A stretch of 64,000 bases of DNA from Temnopleurus reevesii. Its lineage: Eukaryota > Echinodermata > Echinoidea > Temnopleuroida > Temnopleuridae. The stretch is taken from positions 56,594 through 120,593 of the forward strand of contig BQKZ01001681.1 of assembly GCA_036244855.1 (NCBI GenBank). The letters run 5' to 3'. Position numbers and translations under genes: made by a program. The notes beneath the pieces were generated by a model. It did no database searches and was not told where the DNA came from. It was given only the letters and a program-made list of their open reading frames with translations. This document shows, piece by piece, positions 25,601 through 38,666 of the stretch. The number at the start of each line of letters is the position of its first letter. Position 1 is the stretch's first letter.

Positions 25601-27901
25601 GCAATGATAGGACTGTTCTTATATTTTCAAGTGTAGAATAACTACATTTCATATCTTTTATGACATTATGTTAGATCAAGATCCATAACCATTTCTGCTA
25701 TTTATTCAATATTATTTTTAGAATATACTTATTGGTGCAATCCTCCTTCAGTCTGGGTTTCACCGTTTGTATACGGACACTTACGCAGGTTTGTAGATAG
25801 TTATCTACTGTAGTAGTTCAGGTCCAGCACATTTTCATAGGGTCAGTTGGTAGGGGACAAAAAAGACAAATTTTGGGCCTCTATAAGTTTGTTTGTGTTC
25901 AGGTATTCCACAATATCTCTGTTGTAATGAGAATGTATCATAGCTTGGTTTGGACTATGCAGGCATAGTTAAAGCACACCCATCACTTTCTTGTAGATGG
26001 AACATATATAAAGATTATTCTTTGCTTTTAATGGACGAGCCTTTGACATGAATCTGATCAAGCTCGTTCAATTTCAATTTCTTGGCTCGCGGTTCGAGCC
26101 GACCCCAATGACAAATTGGCACGGCGGGTAGCCCTATTAGAAAGGAGGAACTAAGATGGCCGAACAGGACCGGGTGACAAACATTCCGCCAAACCAGCTG
26201 TGTCACTGGGGAAAGCGTCTTGCTGTGTGCGGGCCAAAGATGAAATTGAAAGGGAGGGCGATATGCTTTTGATGTGATTGAGTTGGTAAAGGAGTAGTTT
26301 ATATTTGACAGTGTGTGGCTCCCTCCAGTGTACATCACTGTGACCGAATATATTGAAGAGCCAAAAAGAATCTAGGATGCTGGTAATTGCATTTCAAACA
26401 CCAATACCAAGTATTCATGTTGTGGTATTTAGGCTATGACATACTGAGAATATGATTAACGTACGTTGTAAGTGCAAGCTCTCGTTATACATTAAATTTA
26501 TTCTGTATATTGGATTTGCTGAGTATGCTGGCTTTCCTTTTATAGATGAAGACAAACCATGTTTCCGTAACTTATATTACCATAACAATTATGATAAAAC
26601 ATTCAGAAACAGATTCTGCGTTTACAGTTTACAGTCATATCATTGTTAAAGATATATTCTGGTATTTGTTAAAAAAAATAAAATGAATGTTCACAGAATC
26701 GCACAAAATGTGAGAAGAATGTTCAGAACTATGAATAAATAATATGTGCCAAAGTGTTTTGCATGAAAATGTATAATGGCAGAGAAATGTGCAAATAAAG
26801 GGTCAAAATTGGGCCATGTAGGGCCGACAGATTTTATACCAGTCCCACGCGCTGCTTCCTGTGTTTGCTACAGTGGACAGAGCACGTGGAGAATGACATA
26901 ATTTCGCTTTTAACCGGTTTGAGGTTATCACATTAGTTTTCCCTTGTCTACACAAGTCACGTTGTGCTTTGTTTGTAACATAAGATTATTTTAATCATTC
27001 ATTTTTCCAAATTGAAGTTCTTTGCAAGTACTCGATATTCGCTTTAAAACACATTAAGAGTATAATAAACGCTCAAACTTTCAGATTAATGAATGCTTTT
27101 GTAGTTTTCATAGTACCAGACATAAATAGCCACGGTATATTTTAGAAATATTGGACCGTTGGAGCATATACGTGTGCCAAAGTAAAAATTCCTGTAGATA
27201 TGTCTCATGCATTTTCCAGCTGAACCTATTTAATCTTTACCAAATTGATTTGGTTATTATTCCAATTCTGTTTCTTTACATCATGAGACCTTGAACTACA
27301 ATCATGGAAGACCATTACATACTCTTCTCTTTATGAGAAAGCTTTCATTTCATAATGCAGATTATACGATTATTGCTTAAAAGGTCATCCGTTAATCAAA
27401 TTTCAGTTTTGCATTTCTGTTGCACTGATGGATATCTCAATAAGGATAACGGACTAGTTGTATTGATGTCTATTTGAATTTGTTCTATTTCATCCTGAAT
27501 TTCAATGATATTTTGTTAAGCTTTCTGGAGTGGCTATCCAAGATTTAAAAAAAAGTAGCCAATGTAAGATGGTAACTGTTATAGACGGGGTCTTTTCGGC
27601 AAAATTTGTGTTGGGGATGCACTTAATGGTTACAGGGGTGCAAATCAAATTTTTAGAGTAATTGGCAATGAATGAGATTGAATGTTCAAACTAAACTTGG
27701 TCTCTAGGCTTTATTTGAAATTTCTATATCCCTTTCTCTGTTTACCTCTTTGACCTGTATATTTTACCTTTAACTACAGCTTTTGACCAAGGGAAATAGG
27801 AAAGTTCAGCTCACCACAATCCTAATTTATTTATTTTGGAACCTTGCTCTCCGTGTCCATCCACAAGTAAGCACAAATTGTGAGAAAACCTGAGTGAATA
27901 A
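22623..27901. other. Non-genic or intronic AT-rich stretch
   Basis: No gene could be named. Two short segments (23523-23616 and 25722-25788) look exon-like, and a CpG-richer island lies at about 26085-26275 (see findings). The rest shows no domain, RNA gene or transposon I can recognise. Confidence 0.35.
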
Positions 27902-28083
27902 GGGCGTGTTCGAAAGTCGCAATCGATCGCAAGCTGCAGTTGATTGGAAAGCGCCAGTCAAAATCATTGTTTCATGCACATCTTGTTACAAGCACATACT
28001 ATGTGCAAATGAAAATGTGCGTTGCAATTTATAATTGATTGCAGTTGATTTGCAATCAACTGCAACTTTGGAGCAACACCCCC
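27902..28083 (+). mobile_element. Harbinger-like MITE, 182 bp, TAA target
   Basis: It begins GGGCGTGTTCGAAAGT and ends GAGCAACACCCCC, with TAA at 27899-27901 and 28084-28086. Inner arms repeat the GCAGTTGATT motif in inverted form, so the TIR is about 45 bp long. It belongs to the same family and orientation as the copy at 62750. It is non-coding. Confidence 0.88.
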
Positions 28084-28280
28084 TAAGTATGAGCAAGGGT
28101 ATAACAATTTCATGTTTTACTGCCGGAGGAAAAAGAAGGGACTATCATTATAAAAGCTAATGAAATCTGTAAGTTGATGAGAACATAGTTCTGAAACTTC
28201 CCTTTATCTGGAACGCAGCTCCAGTTTAGTGAAAGTCCCTCCTTTTGAAAGACACTCCATTAGGGAAGGGATGGCCAATC

Positions 28281-28320
28281 ACCAATAGTTTTTTTTTTTT
28301 TTTTTTTTTTACCAATAGTT
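28281..28320 (-). mobile_element. Poly(T) run flanked by 10-bp direct repeats
   Basis: About 20 Ts (28291-28310) are bounded by ACCAATAGTT at 28281-28290 and again at 28311-28320. This is the structure expected of a poly(A)-only retroinsertion on the minus strand with a target-site duplication. Slippage growth of an A-run would not create the flanking repeat. Confidence 0.6.
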
Positions 28321-29564
28321 GGTTTTTAGTACTGGAATATGAAAATATAGGTTTGCTCCGAACATAGCAGATAAATGCTTTATTTAAAAAAGAAACTTGA
28401 GCAAAAAGGTTTTGGATTCTCAACCTTATCACAAGGGATTGCTTCTCACTTATGTTACAAATTTATCACTGTCATAGATATGCACTATATAATTCTTCTG
28501 AAGCAGTGATGCCTTCCCAATGAAGGTGGGGCATATCAAAAATGGAAAATGTTTCTTTTTATCTTGATGTAGGTGATACTGAACTTGCTGTCTGTAAAAG
28601 CACAAACATAAAAAAGTATAACGATTTATTGTACCAAATAACAACTCCCTTAACCTTAATGCAGCATTCCAATTTATGAAGGAATCTGTAGTTTTTAAAG
28701 GCTGATTGACGTAAGAAACAGTTCATCAATATCAACTTACAATTATTACAATTATTATATTGCAAAATTATGACAAAATTTTCTATCATATATGAAAACT
28801 TCTCTGTGTGTATGGTATTGTATGGTGCACACCTCTCCACTTTACAACCCCTTCACTGTGAGATCCATAGTACTTGAATGATGGGGTGACATGCCCTGAT
28901 CACCATTAGGAAGGGAAGGTGTTTGTCACGTTTGGAGGATCGCTGGATGAATTGTTCAAACACCAATAACGTGAGCGGAATATGGTTCTACATCTTCTTG
29001 TGAGAGTGACAGTCTGTACCATGGGATCATTTTAAATGAATGTCATGGCATAATGTATCAAAATGTATTCGCTATCTTGTTACTGCACTCTTATCATCTT
29101 TGGGGAAAAAAGCATATCCAACACTTGGCTATATACTGTCCATGTAGCTATTGGTTGTAATATGTCTAACCTATGGTGGTTTTTGTATTTTTGCCAAAAT
29201 GTTGATATGTTTTGACTAATAAAAGTGTAGACAGGATGATGCGCATTGTTTAAGAGTATGCTTTTTATGATATCTAGCTGTTTTTAGTCTCTCATAGAAT
29301 CATATGTTTGTATAACATGTAAGATGATACATATTCTTAAAACACATATAATCATGGTATTAAACTCATAATTGCACAGCCCAATATATATTGCTTAACC
29401 AAGAATATTAGCTATAATGATTTGCTAGAATGGCAAACAGATAATGCAATTTTTCTTTTGAATTCAGAGTTAGATATCACCTGCCCTCCATCATGAGTTT
29501 TAGGTTCACGTTTGTTTGAATTGTAGGTTTGCAGATGGTTTTTATCTCAATATTTGTCGAGTGT
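28321..29564. other. Non-genic stretch, nothing recognised
   Basis: Only short AT-rich open frames without family features on either strand. Confidence 0.4.
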
Positions 29565-29649
29565 AAAGCTTTCAGCGCCATGAGCACCGATAAGGTGGAC
29601 CTGTGCGCTATACAAGTAGCCACCATTATTATCATTATTATTATTATTG
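29565..29649 (+). mobile_element. SINE 3'-end fragment with (ATT)n tail
   Basis: AGCGCCATGAGCACCGATAA followed by TGCGCTATACAA and ATT units matches the 3' body of the SINE at 39255-39551 (AGCGCCTTGAGCACT and TGCGCTATATAA). The tRNA-like head is missing. Confidence 0.65.
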
Positions 29650-29865
29650 TCATGTCACACTCCAAGTAAATAATGAGGGATTTCAATAATATATCAGGTT
29701 GATGTTTCACCGAATAAGGATCAGTTCTTGTGCATGATAAGTGATAAGTATTCGGCCCGAGACCGGATACAAGTTGCTGGTAAAGTCTTCATTAAAGTCT
29801 TTCGTTACTCGTTAAAACACCGCCCTGATTTATTGAAAAGATATCGATCCTCATAAGTTCATTTT

Positions 29866-30309
29866 GAATGAGGACCAATGAAGAAGAACCACACTGGCTA
29901 AAAGCAATTTCACCCTGAATTCTCTTCCTTCATGATGTGATTTTGAAAGATTGGTTAGAGAGATTGGTTAGAATGCAGTTTAAAGCATGTGAAGAGTTAA
30001 TTGCCAAAAGACGGAACAAATTAGAATGCCACAACAAAAAATGGAGATTGATTTCACAAATGGTAGTTCTAAACTAATCAATTGTGAAGCAAACGTTTAA
30101 CAAGTAAGCGGAATATGTAATCGTTGATGTCTTTTTTTAAATTTTCATTGTTGTTTGTTAGTATTTAAAAAACGATCCCATTGGTGTGTTTTTTAAATTG
30201 TTTTTTTTCTGTGTTATATTATGTTTGATTATTTCTATGCTACTTAAACTATGTTGTGTATATTTGGATTAATAAAACATGAATTACAAAAAAAAAAAAA
30301 AGAATGAGG
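29866..30309 (+). mobile_element. Candidate retroposed sequence with poly(A) tail
   Basis: A 428-bp segment (29874-30301) ends in an AATAAA signal (30271-30276) and about 14 As. It is flanked by the 8-bp direct repeat GAATGAGG (29866-29873 and 30302-30309). This resembles an L1-type retroinsertion of a transcript. No protein family is recognisable in it, so it may be a retrocopy of a 3' UTR or non-coding RNA, or a LINE 3' end. An 8-bp match could also arise by chance. Confidence 0.45.
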
Positions 30310-33300
30310 CTTTATTGATTACAATTCTATAGTTCTATCATAATTTATCATTTTCATAAGTAATGTATGTCTCTATCCGTATCCAGTCCTCACCCAATTG
30401 GGATATCCCCCAGTCATAATAGTTCTGCCTGATGGTGGTGACTGATGATGATAGATGTATGCTTTTGAAGGAGACTTTCCAGAACAAAGGAAGCTGGGGC
30501 TTTGAGCTATCAAGCCATGATGTCTTCATAAAAGTATTTTAATTGGAGACAACATCGGTCATGCACCAAATGAGATATATTCAATGAATCTTCATTTGTT
30601 TATTATTCAGGAAACGGGATCCATGAATTTATAAATGACATGTCAACCTGCAGACTCGGATGACAAGATTTGTATATGGATGCCGGTCATTGCCTTATGA
30701 AAATGCCTCAAGCCACAAACCCAAGACACATCTTTTTCAACACTATCCTAATTTTCTCCTTAACCTTTTTGAGATAAAAGGTTACAAATGCCTTCCAATA
30801 TTTCTTAAGTTGTTGATTCTGTGTGGGCCTGATGGCAGTGAACTTAGTTTACATTCGACAGAGCATATGGTTCATAGGATAAGGATTGAGAGGAATGGGT
30901 AGGGTGATTTTTTTTTCAGAAGTCATTCCAGATCAGTTGTACTTGAGTTTATTTTAGTCTACTTTGGTTAGCAAAACATGCCAATCAACTGATGATGGCT
31001 GTGCTTCTGAAAACATATCAATGTCAGGCTGTCAAGGAGATCATGGCCAAATGAACAGAGAACTATTCCAAATAGCCAGACATATATAGGATTCATCATA
31101 ATCAACCAGCCAAGCAGTTTCAGCATTTGATAAATCGTTTCAAAAGATGAGCATTAAAAAGTATTAATATATCTACACAATATTTCAGAAAATTAACCCT
31201 TAAGATGAAATTCATTCATACATGCATGCCACAAATATTTCTAGAGTTTTTCAAAAGTCCTTGTGTGGGCTGAATAGAAGAGATGACTTTATCCTCACCA
31301 ATCTGTATGAATGCGATGTTTCAAGCTGTTTCCATGACAACACGCAGTCAGGCATGAATCTCTACTCTAAGAAAAATATTTTACAGCAATAGCTCATATA
31401 CTAACATCATATAACTAACGGGTAGATTGACAAATCCAAATGAGATTATTTTTTTCTCTCTTAATGGAGTATTAGATTTAAAGGAACAATATATCTATAT
31501 ATGGAATTAATTATGGTTGCTAATCATGCTGTGTTATTTGGCTACTTGTTTTTGTCATGACCAACTTGAAGTTTTGGAAATATATCTATAATGAATTGTC
31601 TATTTCAGGGTAGAAAGACATCAATCGTGGAACTCTTTGTGCAGTGTCTTCATCTGAAGAAATCACAATACTTACAACATTGGTTACACAGGTTTCCTTG
31701 AAAAAAATCAATTAGTGCCGGCTAAAAAAAACCTAGACATAATTGTCTTGGTTTATACTGGAATACCTGAAAGTTGTGAGATGGGGCTGCAGCAATGTTC
31801 TTTATGCTCTATACAAAGTAATTTGATGTTACATTATTTTGAATGTCATACCAATGGGTTATCGTTATAACATTAACAGTTTATATGATTAAAAACATCA
31901 TCATCATAAATCATAAATGCTTTAAAAATATCTTGCATTCTTTCTGCCTCATACTGTCTATCCACCCCATCCCTGTGAAATTCTTCCATGTCATTCAGAG
32001 AGTCGCGTCGAAACCAACCGTAATCTCATTTTAGCGGTTCATCGTTGTGGAAACCCGGTAGCAGGTCCAAGGTTGCAATGTCACATCACGTTCTCCCTCA
32101 ATGACTACAAAAGATCTCTGCTAACGTAATTGTCACCCTCTGCCCGCCCGCCCATCCTATTCCTCCTCCCATCATGGTTAAGGTTTAGCTGAAGATGTAC
32201 TGAGGTTTCTATAATGCAATTTAGAAATGCCAGGTGTTCCACTGATTGGCTTCAATTGCATGTGATGAATGTAATATGAAACTCATAATGGGGGACATTT
32301 TTGCCTTTGATTTGGGTTTAAGTTCATGTGCTTGGTTGGGACAGGATGGATGCTGAAGACACCTTAGGATGAAGATGTTTTGTTTAATCATTAATTCAAG
32401 GTTAATCCATGAACCTTCATGTATATGAATAAATCTTCTTTGCATTGATGACGATTCACATTTAATTATTTTCGTATAAAACCATTTTAATTGATCAGCT
32501 ATTCATCAATGTTTTCTAGAACTAATGTAGTCTTCTTAGACAAACACGTATCTCTCTTGAAAAATGATTGGATAAACTTCACAATCTATCAGAACAAAGG
32601 AAAAAAGTATTGGCTATGGTTTGTGATTTCCATCAAGAATTGCGAGCTAAATGATGCATTTGGTGTAATATTTGTATTTTGTGAATTGTCTTTGGTTCTT
32701 ATTAGTCACTACTAACCATTATCACATAGGACAATCATACAAAAATGTGGGTAGATAAGATTTAAGTCGGTATGAAAGTCATATTGAAGAACCTAAATAC
32801 CAATTCAGGTTATGACCTCTGTTCTAATGTCCAATATAATGGAAATGAAGATGTATAGATTTCCTGGCATTATTTATATATTTTTAATTAAATGTATGTT
32901 TCAAACGTCTTTACTGTGTTCTTGAAGACAAATTGACTTCATGATTGGTCATAGTTTCTTTGTCTCTGAATATACAACAATGAAAGTATTAAATTTGGTA
33001 ATTCTTCATTTTTAGACTAGCCCAAAGTGTTGATGATAGAATTCTGATATTGTCCATCCCTGAGGTATGATCGCTATCATTCTCATCCCTCTGCTCATCT
33101 GAAATCGATAACCCTCTCAATCTACCCCATCAAGGGTTTTTCATTTCCAATGCCAAATATTTTGCACCAATTGTTTTTTCAGATGCCCTGAGTTGGCGAT
33201 ACAATTCACAGACCAATTACTCTGCTAGCAGGCGGTGTTGAGGAGGTGAATGTTTTGTGGGAATGCTGTTGAATGGATGGTATGTTTCCTTGGTCCCGTA

Positions 33301-36300
33301 CCCATTCGATAGTGACAGGTTCACAGCAGGTAAGAAAAGACCAGGGAATGTTACTGCTATGTTATCATTCGTCATCAGATACCTTGGTTCATGTTCACCT
33401 CACGTTCCCTAGCATCAGTTTATTCTCCTCAACCCCATCCTCATTCATATGAAGAAAAGTATGGCATTAGTTCTAAATATCATACAAATTATAAGCATTT
33501 GGTGATTTTCCTGGTATCAATGTCATTGCAAACATTTAGATAAAAATCAATGGCTTAAATGTGGGTAAAACATTGCTTCATTTTGAAATATAGCCAAATT
33601 CTGACTTTGACGGATATGATGATAAAGTTGCCTTTGTTATTTTTCAAAAGTTTTATTCAGAAAGTAGTCTGCAATGCTTGCACATTGGTTGTTATAATAG
33701 TGTTTTATTTTATTTTGGTGGATGGTAGAAAAAGTAAATGATAAGTGCACAACTTTTGTGCCCAATGATGTCCTTTATGGCACACATTATTACGCTCATC
33801 AGTTGCATACTCATTTGCTTCCTTCTGCCTAAACAAAAACAAATTGATGGTGAATACAAATTGAGCATATTGCAAGAACTGGAAAACGACTGGCTATATA
33901 GGAGGTACTATGTAATTCGCGTGCAACAATACCATAATATGTTGTGCAGTGTATATATTTTCATAAATTCTCTTCAGAGAATGTACATCTTGATTCCTCG
34001 TACAAAATTTGTACAGCTGTATATTTGATTAGTGTGAAAGGCCCCCTCAAATATGAGAGTGTTGAGTTTGAACCTGCCAAGATGAAACACAGAACCGTTG
34101 CAATTAAAAACCACTTGAACTCTTAATATAGAGGGTGCACATCACTCCTGAAGCACATGTGTGGTTAGATTATTCAGCTGTCACTGGAATAGATGCTTTC
34201 AGTAAATAGTAACCCTAGAAGTAGAAGAAACTCTATATATTTTCATAGCCACATGAAAGGGTTACTGTTCTATTCCTGTATGTCCCATTGGTAGAAGGGT
34301 GACTTTACAGCAGTCTTCTCTAAATAAAAGTTTTATTTTTCACATCAATCTTGATCCAGACAATATATGGAGATAATAACTTTCAATGTATTGTCCCAAA
34401 CATTGTTTATACCCTAAATATAATACGCACATCTTAAAAAAAATTATAAACAAAGATTGTAATCGAGAAAACTTCATACATCCTTATTGTAAATTGGTAA
34501 ATGTATTTCAAGAAAAGAAAAAACGCAATTTGTATATTATTCTCAGTGAATTCACAAACGTGTTTCGTCTTTATGTGATTTCTATATACATGTATATTAG
34601 GCTAAAAATTGTTTGGTTGCTCTCCACATCCAAATTGAAAAAAAAATTGTAGATTATTATGTAAAACATGTTATTTTTAAGGCATTCTTAGACAACCAAG
34701 TAGTTTCGTCCATTGACCCTTCAGCTACTTGTACATATAACAAAACTTACAACAATAAAAACAAATATTAAAATTGACTCCAGACAAAAACACGTTTTGA
34801 TTTATGAAGATACTTTTTTTCCATAGCACCATTGCTTTATTACCCAATTTATCTAAAATTCTTAATAAAAGTACCACATCACGCTTAAAATTTGTAGTTT
34901 TTAATCTGATAGAATGTTACTCTGGAAACCTAATTTTATCACATTCATGCCCCAATATTTGCATAACTGGTATTTCTCCCATGGCATGTACCTTAATGAA
35001 AGTCTAATGGGTCATGATATATGAGTCATGGGTTTATGTGGATTAATTGCATGTGAAAGCATCTGACAGGGAACAGTTTAATGAGACAAGACGTAGCCAA
35101 TCACCCCATGTCATCAACCATAAAATATGATGTCATTCTCTTTCTCTCGCTCGCCCCTCCAAGCTGTTGTCTTTGTCATGTCCTATGTTGAATTTTCTTT
35201 GATGATTCCTCACATGAAAAGATTAATGTTTTTCATATTTCAGAATGCTGTTTTTGAAGATATTTTGTTAGTTTAACGTGTCAGTCTATTTTTGCTCTTA
35301 ATCTTTATCTGTCTCTTTTGGTATGTCATCCCATCTCTCTTCAGGCGACTGTAGTCTCCGTGGTATCTTTGCCTATTTTATCTGTTTCATCGATGTTCAG
35401 TATCCCACATGATACATTTTCTTTTCATGCTATGTTCTTGAACATTTCATTTGTTTTCCTTCATTAGTGTGTTTCATTTTCTAAAATCCTTCCCCTTGTT
35501 TTTCAATTTTTTTTAAATATAATTTTGTGTTTGTCCTCTCTTTCACAGTATCTCTCCTATCCACCAACCTCCACCAATAATGAAGGCTATATGTTTACCA
35601 CTCTCGCCAACCTTCTGTTGCTCATGGTGCTGGAGGGTTTTCGCCAATATTATCCGGCTTTATCAGGTAGACACTTTGATACCTTTGTGTTCCACATAAT
35701 TCTTATGTTCAATAAATAAAATCTGTATATTTTGTATAGGCTATCGTGTCAACATCAAATAAATCATCATAAGTCCTGTCTACAGGTCTACTAGCCTCTT
35801 ACCCTCTCAATGTGCACTTTCCTTCCCATGTACTCTTTCACATTCTCCATTTCACTGTGAGAAGAAGGGACATTGAAACTAGAAAAAGTAAGCAACTTCA
35901 TTCAAACATTTACAATAGCTTGATAATGACAAACAGAACTTGTGTTCATCCACTGATTAGGTGAGGCACATATTCAACATTTGTCCACATAATAAGTGGG
36001 AAGGATTTTTTTCTGTGCATCTACATGTACCTATTATGAATGCTTCAATGGAAGTTGTTAACTTTGTCCAAATCATATGTCCATTAAGATCACAGTGTTA
36101 CTTTTCCACCAGTGTACTCCTGGTACCTGGTGGTTCTAGCTGTCAATACATATTTCCTGATATACACCTGCTCTCACCTTCATAAACAGTGCATGTTATC
36201 TATTCTGTGCCAAACATTTTTTGCTCAGGTATTAACATGATTGTATTGACAGTTTGGAAGGTTTTAAAAGCAACAAAACGCAAAGTATTTTTAAGGGTAG

Positions 36301-37991
36301 ACAGCTACACAGAAGTAAAGTTCATTGTCATTATTGTTTGATTTTTGTAGATCAATAAACAGAAAATTGTGTGAAAAATATGGGTTATTAATGATGCAAA
36401 TAATTTCAATAGGAGTCGCAATATCAGGGATCACTTTAAATATTTACATTTTTAAAAAGATGTTCTTTGAGATGGGAATGAGAAGATTATCTTCTTTGGG
36501 GTTGAAGGAAAGGACATAGAAATAGAAGTTGAAGGAATGTAAGAAGCACAATTTAATAAACCCCAAAGAGACAAGTAAAATGTCAGGGAATAGCACAAAG
36601 AGCCTTGTGCACATTTGTAGTATTTGAACACTGGAAATTGCTCAGGGAAAATTGACCCACAATAGCAACAAGCTACTCAATTGACTCTACCTAAAAAAAT
36701 TATGGTGTCATGATTAAGAGTTTCACATCTTCTATAGATCATTACAAAGATTTTGTATACTCTCAATCTAGGTATTGTCTTATGGCATATTTTGCTTGTA
36801 AAATCTGCTGTGAGATTGTTAATGGCATGCACAGTCTTCATATCCCTTGGACCACTTCGAAAAGAAGTCTCTTTTGGTTAAACCTAATTGCACAATATAC
36901 CTGGTCATTAGGATGGGTTTATGAAGTTCATATGAAGATGGATGATAAGTGCCTTATATCCTGGATCTTTAGAGAAAAAAATATCTTTTTGATATAGCAC
37001 AGATTTTTCTACTCACTGGTAGATGTTGGCTAAAGTTTAATGGTGCACTGAAAATGAAATCCAAATATCTGCAGGATATTTTCCAGCATTCTGAACAATG
37101 GAGAAAGAATGAGCAGATGATTGTTAGAACACAAAAGTGCCAGGGATTATATACAAATAGGCAGGTGCTATTCTTCCGCTTGATCTCAATTGAATTCTAA
37201 GAAATTGATTGACCTCTTATTCTGTAACTGTGTTTACTTCAAGTCTTAAAATCTCCTGAGAACATTTAGAATCCCTAGATCAGCAGGTGTATTACATTGA
37301 TTGTCTCCATTCAAATCTACATGTGCTTTTGCAGTTACCTAGCAACTGTTTCCACTATAGCTGAACATATGAATTGATTTTAAAATCTTTGTAGACTTTA
37401 CAGGTGCCTGGGTATTGCATGAAAGTAGTTACAGTGAGAGAATACATGTATGTCTTGAATCATAGTTAATCTTAAGACAAAGGTGTTGCAGTTGTTCAGA
37501 TAATTTTATATATTATGTATTAAACCCAGGCAAGGTTTGAACGAAATAGTTCTTCCAAATGTAGCTTGTAGACACACATATATCACACCTTTACTCATGA
37601 TAAACATCTGGGTTTGTTACTTATTATTATTATTAATATTATTTCTGACACTTTTCATGTAGTACTTTGTGGGAATGAAATTGCCAAGATGTTCATAGAG
37701 GAAGAAGTAGAGAACCGCTGTAACGTACGCATTCTTGCTTGACAATCTGAAATCACATCCTTCAATCAATTATCATTAAAAAACCTAAAGTTATTGAAAA
37801 CAGTGTCTGAATTTATTTCATTTGACCATGATTTTTTATTTCTTAATCAGACTGATAATCGACTTTCATTTATATCACACGATGGTTTTCATCTACCTCT
37901 TTGAGAGCCTTTTGATTTTCAACCGAATTCGGATTAGTACTGATTTATGTCATTCATATGATAATGATTTCTTCCTAGAGGGAATACATTG
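30310..37991. other. AT-rich non-genic or intronic stretch
   Basis: No named gene. Candidate exons at 31609-31691, 35549-35666 and 37663-37742 are described in the findings. A short (ATT)n run sits at 37620-37645. No other repeat family was recognised. Confidence 0.35.
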
Positions 37992-38666
37992 GGTGACTTC
38001 AAGTACGGTGTGCGGTGTTGGTGTTGGTGTTGAGAGAGCAGATCGGCCCGTGAACCGAGCTCCAACACCGGTGGTCGGTTTACAGAAGCGATACGATCGC
38101 TGTATCGATCGCCCAACACCAGCCACGATACCGAGTGACGTCACTCGCGCTCGCAGAAAGCCTCGCGAACGGCTCAACGATAAAATAATTTTGGGTCCGA
38201 AATTCTCAAATTAATCTATTCTAATTCATACAAATCGTGCAATCTTTTTCAAAATCCAGAAGAAAAAATATTGCCTTCCAAAATAAAGTATTTGGTTTTA
38301 GTTTTCATTTGCAAGTTTCACCGACATGTCACGAGTTTTCGGAGCAAAATTGCTACTGTTCTGTGTGGAAAACGAATGCATGATTTCAACACCAACACCA
38401 ACACCGAACTTGAACTCGCAATTTTCCCGATCCCTAGGGGTTGGTGTTGAGAGATGGGAAAATTGCACGTGAATCGTCAACACCGACCGTGATCCTCGGT
38501 TCAGCAGACGACATTTAACACCAGCAACCAACACGGGCGACCGGAAATACGTCAGAATCTTGCGAGATCAACCCCAACACCGACAGACTTCAGGTTAGGT
38601 GTTGAGGCTGGTGTTGGTGTTGCTGCAACACCAACACCAGCGTTCCACACCGTACTTGAAGTCACC
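37992..38666. mobile_element. 675-bp TIR element rich in (CAACAC)n
   Basis: The ends are perfect inverted repeats beginning GGTGACTTCAAGTACGGTGTG. CATTG flanks both sides (37987-37991 and 38667-38671), a 5-bp target duplication, or alternatively ATT with one more terminal G. The body is far more GC-rich than its surroundings and contains many CAACAC/GTGTTG units near both ends and in the middle, plus a 14-bp palindrome GAGTGACGTCACTC at 38133-38146. Open frames inside overlap on both strands and no transposase motif is visible. It is a non-autonomous DNA transposon of undetermined superfamily. Confidence 0.85.

Noticed and set aside
33183..33245. Exon after a strong TTTTTTCAG acceptor
   Set aside because: All three frames contain a stop before the GAGGAG/GTGAAT donor, so it cannot be an internal coding exon. 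A non-coding exon remains possible.
37822..38214. 130-codon open frame
   Set aside because: More than half lies inside the TIR element at 37992-38666, and overlapping frames are open on the other strand.
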